A stretch of DNA of 64,000 bases, from contig JAWNZC010000337.1 of NCBI GenBank assembly GCA_035771165.1, positions 6,663,501-6,727,500 on the forward strand. Direction: 5' to 3'. Source of the DNA: Paragorgia papillata (lineage: Eukaryota > Cnidaria > Anthozoa > Scleralcyonacea > Coralliidae). How positions within the stretch are numbered: position 1 is the first letter of the stretch; every line of letters starts with the position of its first letter. The notes below the pieces were generated by a model. It had not been told where the DNA came from. It did no database searches and was given only the letters and a program-made list of their open reading frames with translations. The translations under genes were made by a program, and so were the position numbers. Of the stretch, positions 12,010-22,739 are shown in pieces.

Positions 12010-14075
12010 TTTTCAAACTTCCAGTTTAAACAGTTTAAGAATCAGAGGTGGCAAGACTTTGAAAATTTGCCTACGGATATTAATCTGACGCATGCAATGG
12101 ACTCCCAAAAGGCATTTGAATCTACTGAAGGGGATCTTAAACGGAAGTACGAGAGAAAGCCTGCAAGAGGTATAAAAACTAATTCAAAGGCATTTTTTCC
12201 ATATATTATTCGATCAAAGAGAAAAGTGCATGAAGTGGTTGGACCATTAACAAACCAACGTTCTAACACAAAGATGACAAGTCCTAAAGAATCTGCAGAT
12301 TTACTTGCTGATTATTTTTCATCTGTATTTACAATGGAACCTGATGGGCCACTGAGAAAGGAATGTTATGTCACTACTCCAAGTATGTCACATATTGAAG
12401 ATATGTGCATTGACGACAAGGATGTTTATCAATTGCTAAGCTCTTTGGATATTTTCAAGTCTCATGGTCCAGATGAAATTCATTCAAAAATATTGAAACT
12501 ACTTAGTGATAATCCTACGTTTGTTCAAGCAGTCAGCCAATTATTTAGAAGTTGTGCGAAGTATGAAAGGGTTCCAGAGATTTGGAAACAAGCTATTGTA
12601 ATTTCCCTTTTTAAGAAGGGGTGCAAGTTGGATGCAAATAATTATAGACCAGTTTCATTGACTTGCATTCTATGTAAGGTTTATGAAAAACTTCTACGTA
12701 AGCACATCCTGCAGCACGTGCATAACAAAGTGTCACCTTTCCAACATGGTTTTGTTACAAGAAAGTCTTGTTTATCCAATCCTCTGGAAACTGTTGAAGA
12801 AATAGCAAACTTTTTGGATTGTGGTCACGACGTTGATTTGATATATTTGGATTTTTGTAAAGCTTTTGACTCCGTTCCACACTCTCGTTTACTAATTAAA
12901 TTGCAGTCCTTTGGAATTATTGGGAATACTCTGGCTATTGTTCAGGATTTTTTGAAAAATAGATACATGACTGTAAAAGTGGGAGATTCATATTCGGAAT
13001 GGAATGGAAACGAGTCGTTTCTGGCGTGCCGCAGGGATCCGTGCTTGGCCCGCTTCTTTTTGTTTTGTTTATTAACGACTTACCCGAGAATGTTAAATCA
13101 GTTTTTAAGCTTTTTGCCGATGATGTAAAGCTTGTAGGCGATGCAAACGATTCTGAAGTAATAAAGCAAGACTTGGAACGCTTATCAAACTGGGAATCCA
13201 ACTGGTGTATGAATTTTAACCCTAAGAAATGTACTGTTATTCACCTTGGAAAAAGCAATGGTAGGCAGAGTATTCCCTTGGTGGAAACGAACTCAAGGTA
13301 GTTGAGGAAGTACAAGATTTGGGTGTAGTGCTATCAGAAACTTTTTCTTGGTCTAATCAAATCGAGAAAAGCATTGGGAAAGCGAAGCGGATGACCGCTT
13401 GGATTTTGAGGAATGTACTTTCTTGGGAATCTAACGTACTTTTGCCTATTTACAAATCACTGATAAGACCACATCTTGAATACTGCGTTCAGGTGTGGGC
13501 ACCCCGTCCTAGATATGGTAATTGTCAATGTATAATGGAACTTGAAAACTGCCAACGTAAATTTACGAAATTAATTAGGGGGCTGGAAAATTTGTCATAT
13601 AAAGAAAGACTGATGAAACTGGGACTAACAACATTGTTGGAGCGAAGAACACGAGGCGACCTCATCGAGATGTTTAAAATTCAAAATAAAATTGTTTCTT
13701 ATGGTCAACACATGTTTAGAAGTGGCAAGTCTGGTAGGCAGAACTTATTAATGCATGGGTCATACTCAACTTTGTACCAGGACTTATTTAAGTGTAGATC
13801 GCTTAAATATTGGAACAGATTACCCTTAGCACTTAGGACTACTTCTTCAGTTATAAGTTTTAAAATATTATAGAACAGTACAAACAGGATTCAATTAGGC
13901 AAGGAATTAAAAACGGTTTTTGTGAACTTTCGGAGGAGATTTTTCAACGAGTATAACTTTTTATTTAATTTTTTTGTTGTATATTGTATATAGGTTTATA
14001 CTGTAAATTTTTATTGCATGTTTGAGATAATTGTATGTATTTGAGATGCTTAACGTAGCATAATTATTAAACTTA
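12010..14075 (+). pseudogene. CR1-like non-LTR retrotransposon, 5'-truncated RT
   Basis: Three successive rightward frames carry one reverse transcriptase. The first (12,067 to about 13,010) has the N-terminal RT region with NNYRPVSLTCILCKVYEKLL and DLIYLDFCKAFDSVPHSRL. The second (about 12,999-13,300) has GVPQGSVLGPLLFVLFINDL and the catalytic FADD box. The third (about 13,280-13,873) has the C-terminal part ending RSLKYWNRLPLALRTTSS. Two frame changes near 13,005 and 13,285 break it. No endonuclease domain precedes it, so it is 5'-truncated. The 3' end carries short ATTAAACTTAAA repeats at 14,050-14,090, as expected for a CR1/L2-clade tail. The clade assignment is from motif style only. Confidence 0.8.
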
Positions 14076-14139
14076 AACTTAAAATTAAACTTTACCGATC
14101 GGTTTTACCGACGGCTCCAGTCATTATAGTGTATAGTAG

Positions 14140-17040
14140 GAAAGTATATTCATTATGGCACTTAACTGTATTTCCAAGAGGATGCTGCGTCAGATCCCGT
14201 GGTCAGAAGAGCACTAGTCTCATATAAAGAGCAGTACCACGTTGGTGAAGTCACTCGGTTAACAGTGTTGGTCATCAAACTTGTGTATTTTTTTCTGGTG
14301 TATTTCTGTTCATAATATTTTTATATAATTTCTTGGTATATTAATGCACGATGGCTCTGTACGGGTAGCTGCGCTGGTTATCTCCGTCCCGATCAAGATT
14401 TCCTGTGATCCTGTCACGTTTTTGACAGATGTGATTTTTTCAGACAGTTTTTTTCTGGTCTTCGTGGTGCCAATCGAACGTGTAATAGTGCATGTTTAAC
14501 TGTGCTTGCGGTTCTTTCTATCTTGCAGAATATTTGGTGTATATTTTATTAACACTAGCTGTTTCTGTATATATTTAGTTTTCTTTGTATATAGTTTTAA
14601 TTTATTATGAAATAGAGATCGCGCGTGTATGGAGCAGTTCATGTTATCTATCACACGTATTCTGTAGAAAGTATTGTAATGGACACCGCAGTTGCAAGAT
14701 TTTCCACACTCCCAGTTGTCGTGTGCGTTGTAGACTATTGAATACTTGAAACCAACGGCGTTTCGCATCACGCCTGAATTCAAGATGGAGTCTTACGTAC
14801 GCTGTTTTGCCGATTTTAAAGGGATCCCGCATGTTTGAACACATAACCATCTTGGGAGTCCGCAACTTGAATTTGACGACGTTAAGTGGTTGCACTTATT
14901 GTCCCGAAACAATAAAATAGGTACGCCCAGGCGTGCATGTAACTACTGCGTTTAATGCCTACTGCTACTATGGTAAAAACAGTGATGCAACTGTGTACTT
15001 GTAACAACTTTGTATTCATAGCTGAACAAGATTCTGGACAAAATTGTTTTGTTGTAACCACCTTGTATTCAGATCTAGAGCTGAACAAGATTTTTGACAA
15101 AATTGTCTATGTTCGCAGGCCATGCTGTGTTTTAACTTTAAAGAAAGAACTCACTCAACTCAGAGTAAAGCCAGCAAGGTGCAGAAGGCTAAGCACTAGA
15201 GAGCTTAAGCATACAGGCGTTTTAGAGCCACGGACGGCGATTGAATTCAATAGCATTTTTCATTCAAAACAATGATAATGAGCAATTTAAAATTCCAAGA
15301 GCAAAGTGAACGCCGTCGTCGTTCTATACAAGACGTCATTGAGAGCATTTTCACGTTCTTGAGACGACGGAAACATCTAGAACTTTGAGGCCTGTCATCG
15401 TTGTTTTACTACAATAGACATGCTTTTAAAGTAGAAAACTTGTATTTTAAGGGGGATAATTTCATTACATTACAATATAAAGATATACAAGATCTGTATT
15501 TTTATATAAAGATGAAATTTAAGCTTATAAGCTAACAGTTTAGATAGGTGATTATTCATAGCCTTTGTTTTCGGTAAAAAAGTCTTTTCAAAGAATACGC
15601 GGTTCAGTAATTCTGTATTGTATTCCTGTTCTTCCAGTCACCGTCCGTGTCTCAAAAACGCCTAATATGCTTAAGCTCTCTACTAACAACTCTACGCATA
15701 CCTGGCATGAGTTCGAAGCCTGGACATGTGCATGGTCACCCATTCAAATACTAACTCAATCCAATTGGGCTTTACTCTAGTCCTCAGTTGTGAGAGACAG
15801 TGTGCTAATAGCTTGACTATTAAAGCTATGGTACTAAAAGCTATATAGTCATAAAGTATGACAGTAAAGCTTTAAGTAGGCCAATCAAATTAACATAACT
15901 AACAACTCACAAAATTTTACTTAACTGACTAGTACAGTATTTAAATATCTTCGTTACAACAATTTGTCAAACAATAATGCAATCTAGTTAAAAGGTAAAG
16001 GAAATAGCTTGAAATAACATGTATCTCGAGTATTACTGCTGTAAAATTTAATAGTGAATGAAAAAGATGCAAATTATGTCGTCAAAATTATAAGAGCAAC
16101 CATACATTAATTGTTCTTCAAGACATATGCGTACTGTACATGCAGAAAAAGATACAATAAATGTTTGCACATTCATAACACAGATCTTGCATGACATTGA
16201 CAGCTGCAGCATACAATTTTACTCCATTAATACTGTATATAGACATTTGACTATATATTTGTCATCTACATCGACAATATGTTATTTAATAGCATATTTC
16301 GCTCGTGGACTACCATAGGTTTTGGGCATTGTTGCTTGACCATGAAGCTAACTTTGTTTTCTTAGAAGAAGGTCATCCATTTCTATTCGGCAACGCACAG
16401 TCTTGTCAGTTTACGAAGCTCGAGCGGACATGTTGGCCATATAAATTGCCTCGTCTGAATATGAAATCTTCCACGCAACGACTCGATTAATTTGCTTTCA
16501 AAAACTTTTATCATCATTCCAACAATGTCTAGTACATCACAATTAAGAACTGCCTACGATTCATACTTAAAATACTTACTAAATTTGTAGAAACGTCTTC
16601 TTGTTGAATATATATGCCGCTCCTTGAATATCTCGCTCCATGCTGTCAACAATGACTTATGAAATACTTGGTGTACAGTAGTTATTTTGACTTCGGTGAT
16701 TTGTCGTGAGTCAATCGTTTTATTCTATGTTTTGATTGGCTCCGAAGGCATTCTTTTGTTAACTTAACTTACATTACGCACACGACCAATCTCGTACCCA
16801 GTACGCCCGGCACTGTCTTGGAATAAGAAGTTAAATTAGTTTACGTCATCAAATTCCAGGATAGTGATTGCCAAGAGGCATGTTCAAACATGCGGGGATC
16901 TTTTTAAGGCCGTTTTCCATTACGTCCACTTTGCCCGCGCGTGCAGAGCGGGCTTTGAAGTTCGAAATTTTCAACTTCCAAAGCGAACTAAACAATGCAC
17001 ACTCCGCCCGCGCGGCCAAATGGACGTGCTAAATTGCCTT
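14140..17040. repeat. Duplicated unit, copy A (Polinton-free paralogue)
   Basis: Copy A matches copy B (28,805-29,880 joined to 50,461-51,520) over most of its length: TATATTCATTATG, TGGTTGCACTTATTGTCCCG, AACAATTTGTCAAACAATAA, and the ATCTCGAGTATTACTGCT block after the insertion point. Copy A lacks the Polinton, lacks the TA MITE at 29,161 and lacks the small MITE at 29,695, and so provides their empty sites. Copy A has its own extra ~670-bp segment at about 14,195-14,860. No convincing gene lies inside; short ORFs do not keep frame between copies. A third, diverged piece occurs near 63,236-63,600. Confidence 0.8.
14195..14860. mobile_element. Copy-A-specific insertion of unknown type
   Basis: Copy A and copy B are collinear at GAGGATGCTGC and again at CAACTTGAATTTGACG. 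In copy B the two are joined by a few bases; in copy A they are ~670 bp apart. The inserted sequence has no recognised protein, no clear inverted termini and no obvious tail. Inference: an insertion in copy A or a deletion in copy B. Confidence 0.45.
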
Positions 17041-17072
17041 TAAAACCATGCTAGCCAGATTGTGTAACTAGA

Positions 17073-17976
17073 TAGCCTGCGTGCAGACGCTCCTTCCCCC
17101 TCCTGAAATCGGGGAAATTTTGAAACATAACGACAAAAACCTGGTTGATGGTATAGGTGCATTTAAAGTGAAAGAAGAATTAGCTACGCTTGAATTTATA
17201 GTTCATTCTTCACCATATATTTGTATATTTTTTGTGACTTATCAAGTCACCATATATTTGCAAATCTTGTGTCGAGAAGCTTAAAAAACGCCGCGGTGTA
17301 ATAAATAATCTGCGAAAACTCGAGGCCGACCTCTACGATTTACATCATTCAAGACTTCCATGCCAGCCGCTCAATGTAAAAAAGATAAATCGATTGTGTG
17401 AGTACTCACACGCGTTCTCCGTCGAAACGACTTGCTACCGGATCCAGACAATAATTATTAAATTGTAATCAGGTTGGAAATTATTAAATAACAACATCGA
17501 CAACAACAAAGTCTCAATTTCTTCGCATCCAAACGCTGTTGACTTTTCGCCAGTTCGTCCATTCTCTCATCAATATAATCTCTCTCAGCACAGAACTGTC
17601 GACCAAAATAAACAATAAAACACTACATTTGCAAATTTCACCAGAAAACGTTGAAATTTGAAAACAAATCAATCAAGTTGTGGCGTCATTTCAAAGAAAC
17701 CTGTCAAAATGACGCCGCAAGTTGATTGATTTGTTTTCAAATGTTCAACGTTTTCTGGTGAAACTTGAAACTTTCGAACGTAAACAAACGTGAAAATAAT
17801 CGCAAGCCTAACGGTGGCTTGCAAATGGAAGTATTGGTGTGGTAATTATGCTATAATAATTAAATATAAATTAATTATTTTGGTTCACGTGACCAGGAAC
17901 ACGATTACGAACGCCGTTACGCAGACCTCCGTTTTCCCGATTTCAGGAGGGGGAAGGAGCGTCTGCAAGCAGGCTA
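17073..17976. mobile_element. Mutator-like MITE with 9-bp TSD
   Basis: The element begins TAGCCTGCGTGCAGACGCTC and ends in the inverted equivalent (GAGCGTCTGCAAGCAGGCTA); the inverted similarity runs about 50 bp through CTCCTGAAATCGGG. It is flanked by an exact 9-bp direct repeat GTAACTAGA at 17,064-17,072 and 17,977-17,985. A 9-bp target duplication is the signature of MULE transposons. There is no transposase, and a hairpin lies inside at 17,632-17,778. A lone related terminus, GCGTCTGCACGCAGGCTA, sits near 11,838. Confidence 0.8.
17632..17778. repeat. Internal hairpin of the MULE MITE
   Basis: Inverted arms run from TTTCACCAGAAAACGTTGAA on the left to the reverse of the same sequence on the right, with AAATCAATCAA / TTGATTGATTT and TGACGCC / GGCGTCA pairs and a short centre near 17,705. 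This may be a second small foldback element inserted within the MITE. Confidence 0.6.
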
Positions 17977-18022
17977 GTAACTAGACAGAGACCCAAAAGA
18001 CGGAACTAAAATAACTCAGTAT

Positions 18023-18785
18023 AACTTTAGTAGACAAAAAAATAAGAGTACCTCAGTCAACTGACGTAAAGATATAAGTTTGTTATAAAGAAATAAGCTA
18101 ATATGAAGCCGGACATTCGAACAGAATCAACAGATCTAAACAAAGCAACGTTTCGGAGGGAATGTTGTACGTATTTTACGATGAAATTCTACACAAATTA
18201 AAAGCAAAAAACTTCGGCTGAAATTGAAATCAATGAACAAAATATTTTTTTGAGCTTTTTTGTCTCACTTACGTAACTTTCACAATAAGAGCACAGCCGC
18301 CATTTTGAAATTTGCCGCCAAATTTTGTTCTTATTTTTCAGATGATGGCCACTAACCGCCTAATTGTTCGTGTTTTACAGTTTTAGTTTATGATATATAT
18401 AATAAATATTACCGGTGAAATATCCCGAGTTTTGTAAAATGTCCAGTCATGATCATCGTTTGTTTCTTGTTCATATTTCTCAGGCTCCGCGTCTCTAGTG
18501 GTGGTGAGTTGACAATTTTGTTCGTTTTTCTTGTTTGCTGCTCTGTAATTAATACCAGCGCATATTTCATTATGAAGACACTGCTGACCACAGTCCATCG
18601 TTAATTACAAGAAGAAATTAGTTATACAGAATTTTGAGAAGGTTTTCAAAACTATATATACATGCATAGTATAAAATACAGCACGATATAAAAATGAACA
18701 GATGTTAAAAAAAGAAATACAAGACAAAATTAAAGATGAAATGGTTATATTTGAAATAAAGGCGAAATATAACCATCTCATCTTC
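18023..18785. repeat. Duplicated PAN-exon region, copy 2
   Basis: Collinear with 78-885. A ~52-bp deletion after the CCATC at about 18,600 removes the splice acceptor and the first codons of the PAN exon seen in copy 1. Confidence 0.8.
18413..18598 (-). pseudogene. Broken second copy of PAN exon
   Basis: The frame from MDCGQQCLHNEICAGINYRA through WTFYK is kept with few substitutions and the GTAATA donor is still present. The 5' end of the exon and its AG acceptor are deleted relative to the copy at 439-668. It therefore cannot splice in the same way. The preserved frame suggests a recent duplication or relaxed rather than long-absent constraint. Confidence 0.65.
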
Positions 18786-18857
18786 TGTCTTGTAAGTGAT
18801 CCATATCTTGGGTTTTTCAAAATATTCATTTTCGAATGTTCATATATATACTATAAG

Positions 18858-18925
18858 TGGGCTTACCTCAAATGTTGATGGTCGCTACTGGCAGTTTCAC
18901 GCTGGGCGATCTTCAGGCGGCTGAA
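18858..18925 (-). ncRNA. Hammerhead-ribozyme-like motif, 3' side of PLE
   Basis: Read leftward, the sequence has the hammerhead core CTGAAGA (18,916-18,910), a short stem of CGC/GCG, then GAAA (18,898-18,895), a minimal CTG/CAG stem III, and a GTA cleavage triplet ending at 18,886. The flanks pair as CGC/GCG for stem I. A very short stem III is typical of the hammerheads reported in the pseudo-LTRs of Penelope-like elements. Activity is not shown. Confidence 0.65.
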
Positions 18926-19447
18926 GATTTTCGATTCGGCGCTGTCTTAAATAGGTTAAGTTGCTTACGTCAATGCTAATGGGTGTGTGGGTTGATGGCG
19001 CGCTTCTGGGTGTGTGGGTTGATGGCGGTGTGTGGGTCGATGGTGCGCTACCTACATTCCTACCTTTGTTCTTGCCTACACCTACGTTATTTATCTTGAA
19101 CTTGTTTTTGTGTCGACATGTTGAAAGGATTTCTGATTTTTTGTGAAGTAAAGTGGGTTTTTCGGATTTCATAATGCAAAGTTTTTCTTCCAAACATAAA
19201 TTACATCAGTTAGATCCCTCTGAGTATGCTGCTGACCGTTTTAAATGTTAAAATTTTGTTTTTTGTTTTTCAAATTCCATATGTGTTTGGAGAGTTCGGT
19301 TTCGTTCGAATATTTTTTGTGTTGAAAAGATTTGGTGTGGTTTCTGTATCGCTCCTTAAAACTGTTTGCTGTCATGCCTATGTAATGCTTAGTGTCATTA
19401 GTGTTGTTTGTCGAAATAGTTGCTTTATGTATGATGTTGTTTGTCAA
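18897..19447 (-). pseudogene. PLE GIY-YIG endonuclease domain (C-terminal)
   Basis: The segment KHYIGMTANSFKERYRNHTK followed by ELSKHIWNLKNK matches the GIY-YIG fold found at the C-terminus of Penelope polyproteins; the YIG is intact and the Arg/His after it are in place. It nicks target DNA for reverse transcription. The frame breaks near 19,240, and the tail frame to 18,897 contains imperfect SAPSTHTP repeats and ends in PPEDRP next to the ribozyme-like motif. Confidence 0.75.
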
Positions 19448-19599
19448 ACATTGCCCACCGAGTGGGCATTGGTCTTTATTTCTGCAGTTACAACCACTTG
19501 TGCTATTGTTTTTTCCTTCATTTTTCCTAAGAATTTGTGTGTTGTGTTTCGTGATTGTGGATTTTTAAATGAACAACATTAAAATGTTGTTCATGCAGC

Positions 19600-20500
19600 T
19601 ATAACTAACTTTTACTGTGTTTCTGTTGAAAATCTTGTGTAGCTTGTTGTGTGGTGGGAAATGTTTATCAATTAAGTTTAAGAAACATCGTCCTATGTGT
19701 GTTCTAACGTTCTTGCTGTATGGTGGGTTAAACCAAATGATGTTTCAATGTCGCTTCCTACGTGGATGGATTGTTTCCTCCTTGGCTTGCGTGTATACTA
19801 ATTGTTGGTTAAAATTGCTGTGGTGTAATGCGTTTTGGTATGTGGGTGCAGACTCCAGGAATGAGTTGTGTAGTTTGATGAAAGGAGTGAAATGCGCTTA
19901 TTTATGGATGTTGGGAGTTGTTTTAAAATACTAGGTGGGTGGTTTGAATGCATGCTTAACATAAAGCGGATCGTCATTGGGCTTCCTATAGGGTTTGTAT
20001 GTTCCATTTTGTAAGTCAAATGTTGCATCTAGAAAGTTTGCTACATGTATATTTGCTTGGGCTGTGATTTTAAGTCCAAATTCTTCGAAAATTTTATGTA
20101 GGTCTTTTCTTGCTTTGTCTGCCAATCTGCTGGTTTTGTTCTTTAAAATAGCTAATCCGTCATCTCTATAAAGGCCAATGTTTTCTTTGCCGAACTTGTT
20201 TTTAAGGTTGCTAAGTACTGTATGAAAAGGCCGACCAATTCGCATACCTCGGCGCCGTCATAGCTGCCCATTGTTACATCAAATAAGTTTTGGCTGTCCT
20301 TTTTAATCCATGTTTTTTCTCGGTTGAAAAGTAGTGATTTTCGTGCGTGTTTAACAATGGAAATGTCTTGCGTGTTTATTTTTGTCAAATTTGCGCCCAT
20401 GATAGAGCTCGGTCTAAAAGGTCTTCCGAAATTGATGGGTAAATGTCGACAATATCAAATGAAATAAAAGTGTGTTTGTTTTTTTCGCTGATGTTTTTAA
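19600..20500 (-). pseudogene. PLE reverse transcriptase core
   Basis: The leftward frames carry HTFISFDIVDIYPSISEDLL (palm motif A region), EIVNYTIMG-type residues now disrupted, then GLYRDDGLAILKNK with the catalytic YRDD box, and the motif D/E region with FLDATFDLQNGTYKPYRKPN. This is the Penelope class rather than the LTR or LINE class. Several frame breaks (near 20,385, 20,245 and 19,931) prevent a full product. Confidence 0.75.
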
Positions 20501-21177
20501 GGTGGCTCCATACAGTTTCTTGAAAAATGGAAAATACAAGTTTGAGAGTCCAAAACACGTGATTAAACAATTAGGGAAAAGAATAAAACTAAATGTTATA
20601 CATAGTTAAACAGTCTGACAATCAAAAACCGTTACCAAATAAATAGCAACAGTTGTTGCTATGGCAACAATGACGTTTCAAAATGGCTGCCAATTACCCT
20701 TCAAACTAATTTAATTTGAAAAAAACTTTGGTGACCCCCGATTTTTTTTTCATTAAAACTTTTCTTGAAGTATGAGTCATCAATTGGCCGATTTTAAAAA
20801 AATTCTGTAGAACGAATAATTTTTTTTCCGGAAAAATCATGTTTGTTAATTTTTAAAAAATTTCGTTCTACAGAATTTTTTTAAAATCGGCCAATTGATT
20901 ATTCATACTTCAAGAAAAGTTTTAATGAAAAAAAAATCGGGGGTCACCAAAGTTTTTTTTGAATTAAATTAGTTTGAAGGGTAATTGGCAGCCATTTTGA
21001 AACGTCATTGTTGCCATAGCAACAACTGTTGCTATTTATTTGGTAACAGTTTTTGATTGTCAGACTGTTTAATTATGCATAACATTTAGTTTTATTCTTT
21101 TTTGGAATTGTTTATGCACGTGTTTTGGACTCTCAAACTTGTATTTTCCATTTTTCAAGAAACTGTGTGGAGCCACC
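20501..21177. mobile_element. 677-bp foldback MITE with TTAA target
   Basis: Near-perfect inverted repeats of about 330 bp per arm start GGTGGCTCCATACAGTTTCT on the left and mirror this at the right end. TTAA occurs at both edges (20,497-20,500 and 21,178-21,181), the target preference of piggyBac-type transposases. It is inserted in the Penelope RT region. No coding capacity. Arms differ at only a few sites, so it is recent or kept homogeneous by gene conversion. Confidence 0.8.
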
Positions 21178-21251
21178 TTAAACCATGCATTCAATTACTT
21201 TTTGCGTGTTTCTCCATTGGTTTACCTGTGTGATTTGTCTTAAATCTGAAT

Positions 21252-21883
21252 TTATTTTGTCAAGAATAGTTTTCCTGATTGGCTTTTAGCTGGGTTTATC
21301 AATCGGCATGTTGGGTTGTTTTCGAAATTTTCCTTGTGCTCTTTGAGTGAAATAAAAGCTTCGCGCTTTGTAGTTTGTTCGATTTTGTCACTTATACGAA
21401 GTTTGGTAGCGATATGTTTTAGTTCTTGATCAATTTCTTTTACTGTGTCCTCTGATCCATGCTTGTATGTTTTTGTTATGTTATCATGCAAGAGCTTATT
21501 GTATGTGTCTGGTGCTCTTTCGTAAATATTTCTAGTTTTATCTGCGAAAATAAACATGTTAGGGGACGATTTGATTTTCTTTAAATCATTTGCCAAATGT
21601 TGTTGGAAGTGGTTGTTTATTTTGCGAAATTGAATGTTTTCTACTAATTTTATTAACTCTTCCTCGAAAGGTTTCATTTCTATAATTGTTGGTGGTGCTT
21701 TATTTGAAGGAAGTCCGAAAGGATTGTTTTCACGTATGTTTTGTTCACCAAAAAGGGAAAGTAGGCTTTCCATCTCATGCGCCTGATTACATTTTCAGTA
21801 TTTTCTATCATATTTCTCAAATAAGCATCTTGTGATGGTATCGGAATGTTCTTTAGCGAATAATCGAATTGAAATTTTCTCAT
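21252..21883 (-). pseudogene. PLE N-terminal region before RT
   Basis: Two overlapping leftward frames (21,883-21,680 and 21,773-21,252) hold MRKFQFDYSLKNIPIPSQDA, then a Lys/Glu-rich helical region, and end with FISLKEHKENFENNPTCRLI, the conserved segment that leads into the Penelope RT. One frame change at about 21,750 breaks it. It supplies the 5' part of the polyprotein. Confidence 0.7.
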
Positions 21884-21940
21884 CTTAACTTAAGGTATGG
21901 TTTATACGCAAACGAAAGTGCACAACAACACTTTGTTTGT

Positions 21941-21945
<5 letters not shown>

Positions 21946-22010
<65 letters not shown>
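21946..22010. repeat. (TA)n microsatellite
   Basis: Uninterrupted AT/TA dinucleotides for about 60 bp. A second run lies at 22,288-22,333, and the two flank a ~270-bp segment containing two inverted copies of GTGTTTATAT / ATATAAACAC. Confidence 0.95.
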
Positions 22011-22013
<3 letters not shown>

Positions 22014-22285
22014 AAATAGGTTGCGTCTTGCACGCTGTGATTGGTCAATTACCGTGTTTATATCAGGCTATATGTAAACACGGTTGTGATGTCACGGCAC
22101 ATTTTTTAGCCTTATTTCATAAAAGAAATAGAAAATGGATGCCCTGTGTTTATATAACCTGATGCAAACTGTACTTATGTAAACCCTCGCCTACGGCTCG
22201 GGTTCACATAAACTTTCGAATTATCCCAACTCACTCTCGTGTTTGCATCAGGCTATATAAACACGGGCGGCCATTTTCTATTTCT

Positions 22286-22287
<2 letters not shown>

Positions 22288-22333
<46 letters not shown>
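22288..22333. repeat. (TA)n microsatellite, second run
   Basis: About 45 bp of AT/TA dinucleotides. It lies just upstream, in the PLE orientation, of the hammerhead-like motif at 22,440-22,477. Confidence 0.95.
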
Positions 22334-22336
<3 letters not shown>

Positions 22337-22431
22337 GAGCACGTGTGATTTTGTTCACGGAATGTCGTAAAGTGCTCAGTACCATTAAGGTAGAGCGAAT
22401 ATGGTATAGTTTAAGTGGGCTTATACCTCAA

Positions 22432-22492
22432 AATGTTGAGTGTCGCAACTGTCAGTTTCACGCTGGGCGATCTTCAGGTCAACATTTTAATT
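22432..22492 (-). ncRNA. Hammerhead-ribozyme-like motif, 5' side of PLE
   Basis: Read leftward: CTGAAGA (22,477-22,471), the same CGC/GCG stem II, GAAA (22,459-22,456), a CTG/CAG stem III and a GTT cleavage triplet. Flanking TGTTGA / TCAACA can extend stem I around an internal loop, a feature that stabilises natural hammerheads. Same orientation and same downstream sequence as the motif at 18,858-18,925. Confidence 0.65.
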
Positions 22493-22589
22493 GAGGTGAG
22501 CCTGTATATATATATATATAATGATGATGATAAAGGTTGTTCTCCGAGAGAACGAAACCATACCGGGCAAGTAGAAAAGTTACATGACA

Positions 22590-22662
22590 TGCACGACTGG
22601 ATTCGAACCCGCGACCTTCGGTTTACTAGTCCAACGCTCTACCAACTGAGCGACGCGATCAA
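22590..22662 (-). repeat. tRNA-Thr-like sequence, probable SINE head
   Basis: Leftward reading gives a good A box (CGCTCAGTTGGTAGAGCG), an anticodon loop CTAGTAA (AGT, Thr) and a good B box (GGGTTCGAATCC). The acceptor stem does not pair, so it is a tRNA-derived repeat or pseudogene rather than a working tRNA. Confidence 0.6.
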
Positions 22663-22739
22663 CGCCGGAGAAGGTCGAGGGAATGGGGTTTAAATACAGA
22701 ATTTCGAAACTATCTCGTTTCAGTAACATATATGCATAC

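Larger units (their letters stand above)
18860..22490 (-). mobile_element. Penelope-like element (RT + GIY-YIG), decayed
   Basis: Leftward coding blocks in PLE order: an N-terminal helical region (21,883-21,252), the RT with SFDIVDIYPSISEDLLDRAL and the catalytic GLYRDDGLAI (20,500 to about 19,930), a connecting part, and a GIY-YIG nuclease (19,447-18,897). Both ends carry the same hammerhead-like motif in the same orientation (22,477-22,440 and 18,916-18,880), consistent with pseudo-LTR ends. The element is split by a 677-bp TTAA foldback MITE and broken by frameshifts. Confidence 0.8.

Noticed and set aside
19226..19934. Rightward Phe/Cys-rich ORFs of 118 and 105 codons
   Set aside because: Antisense to the Penelope GIY-YIG and RT coding sequence.
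22415..22693. 92-codon rightward ORF
   Set aside because: Crosses the ribozyme-like motif, a TA run and a tRNA-like repeat; composite of noncoding repeats.
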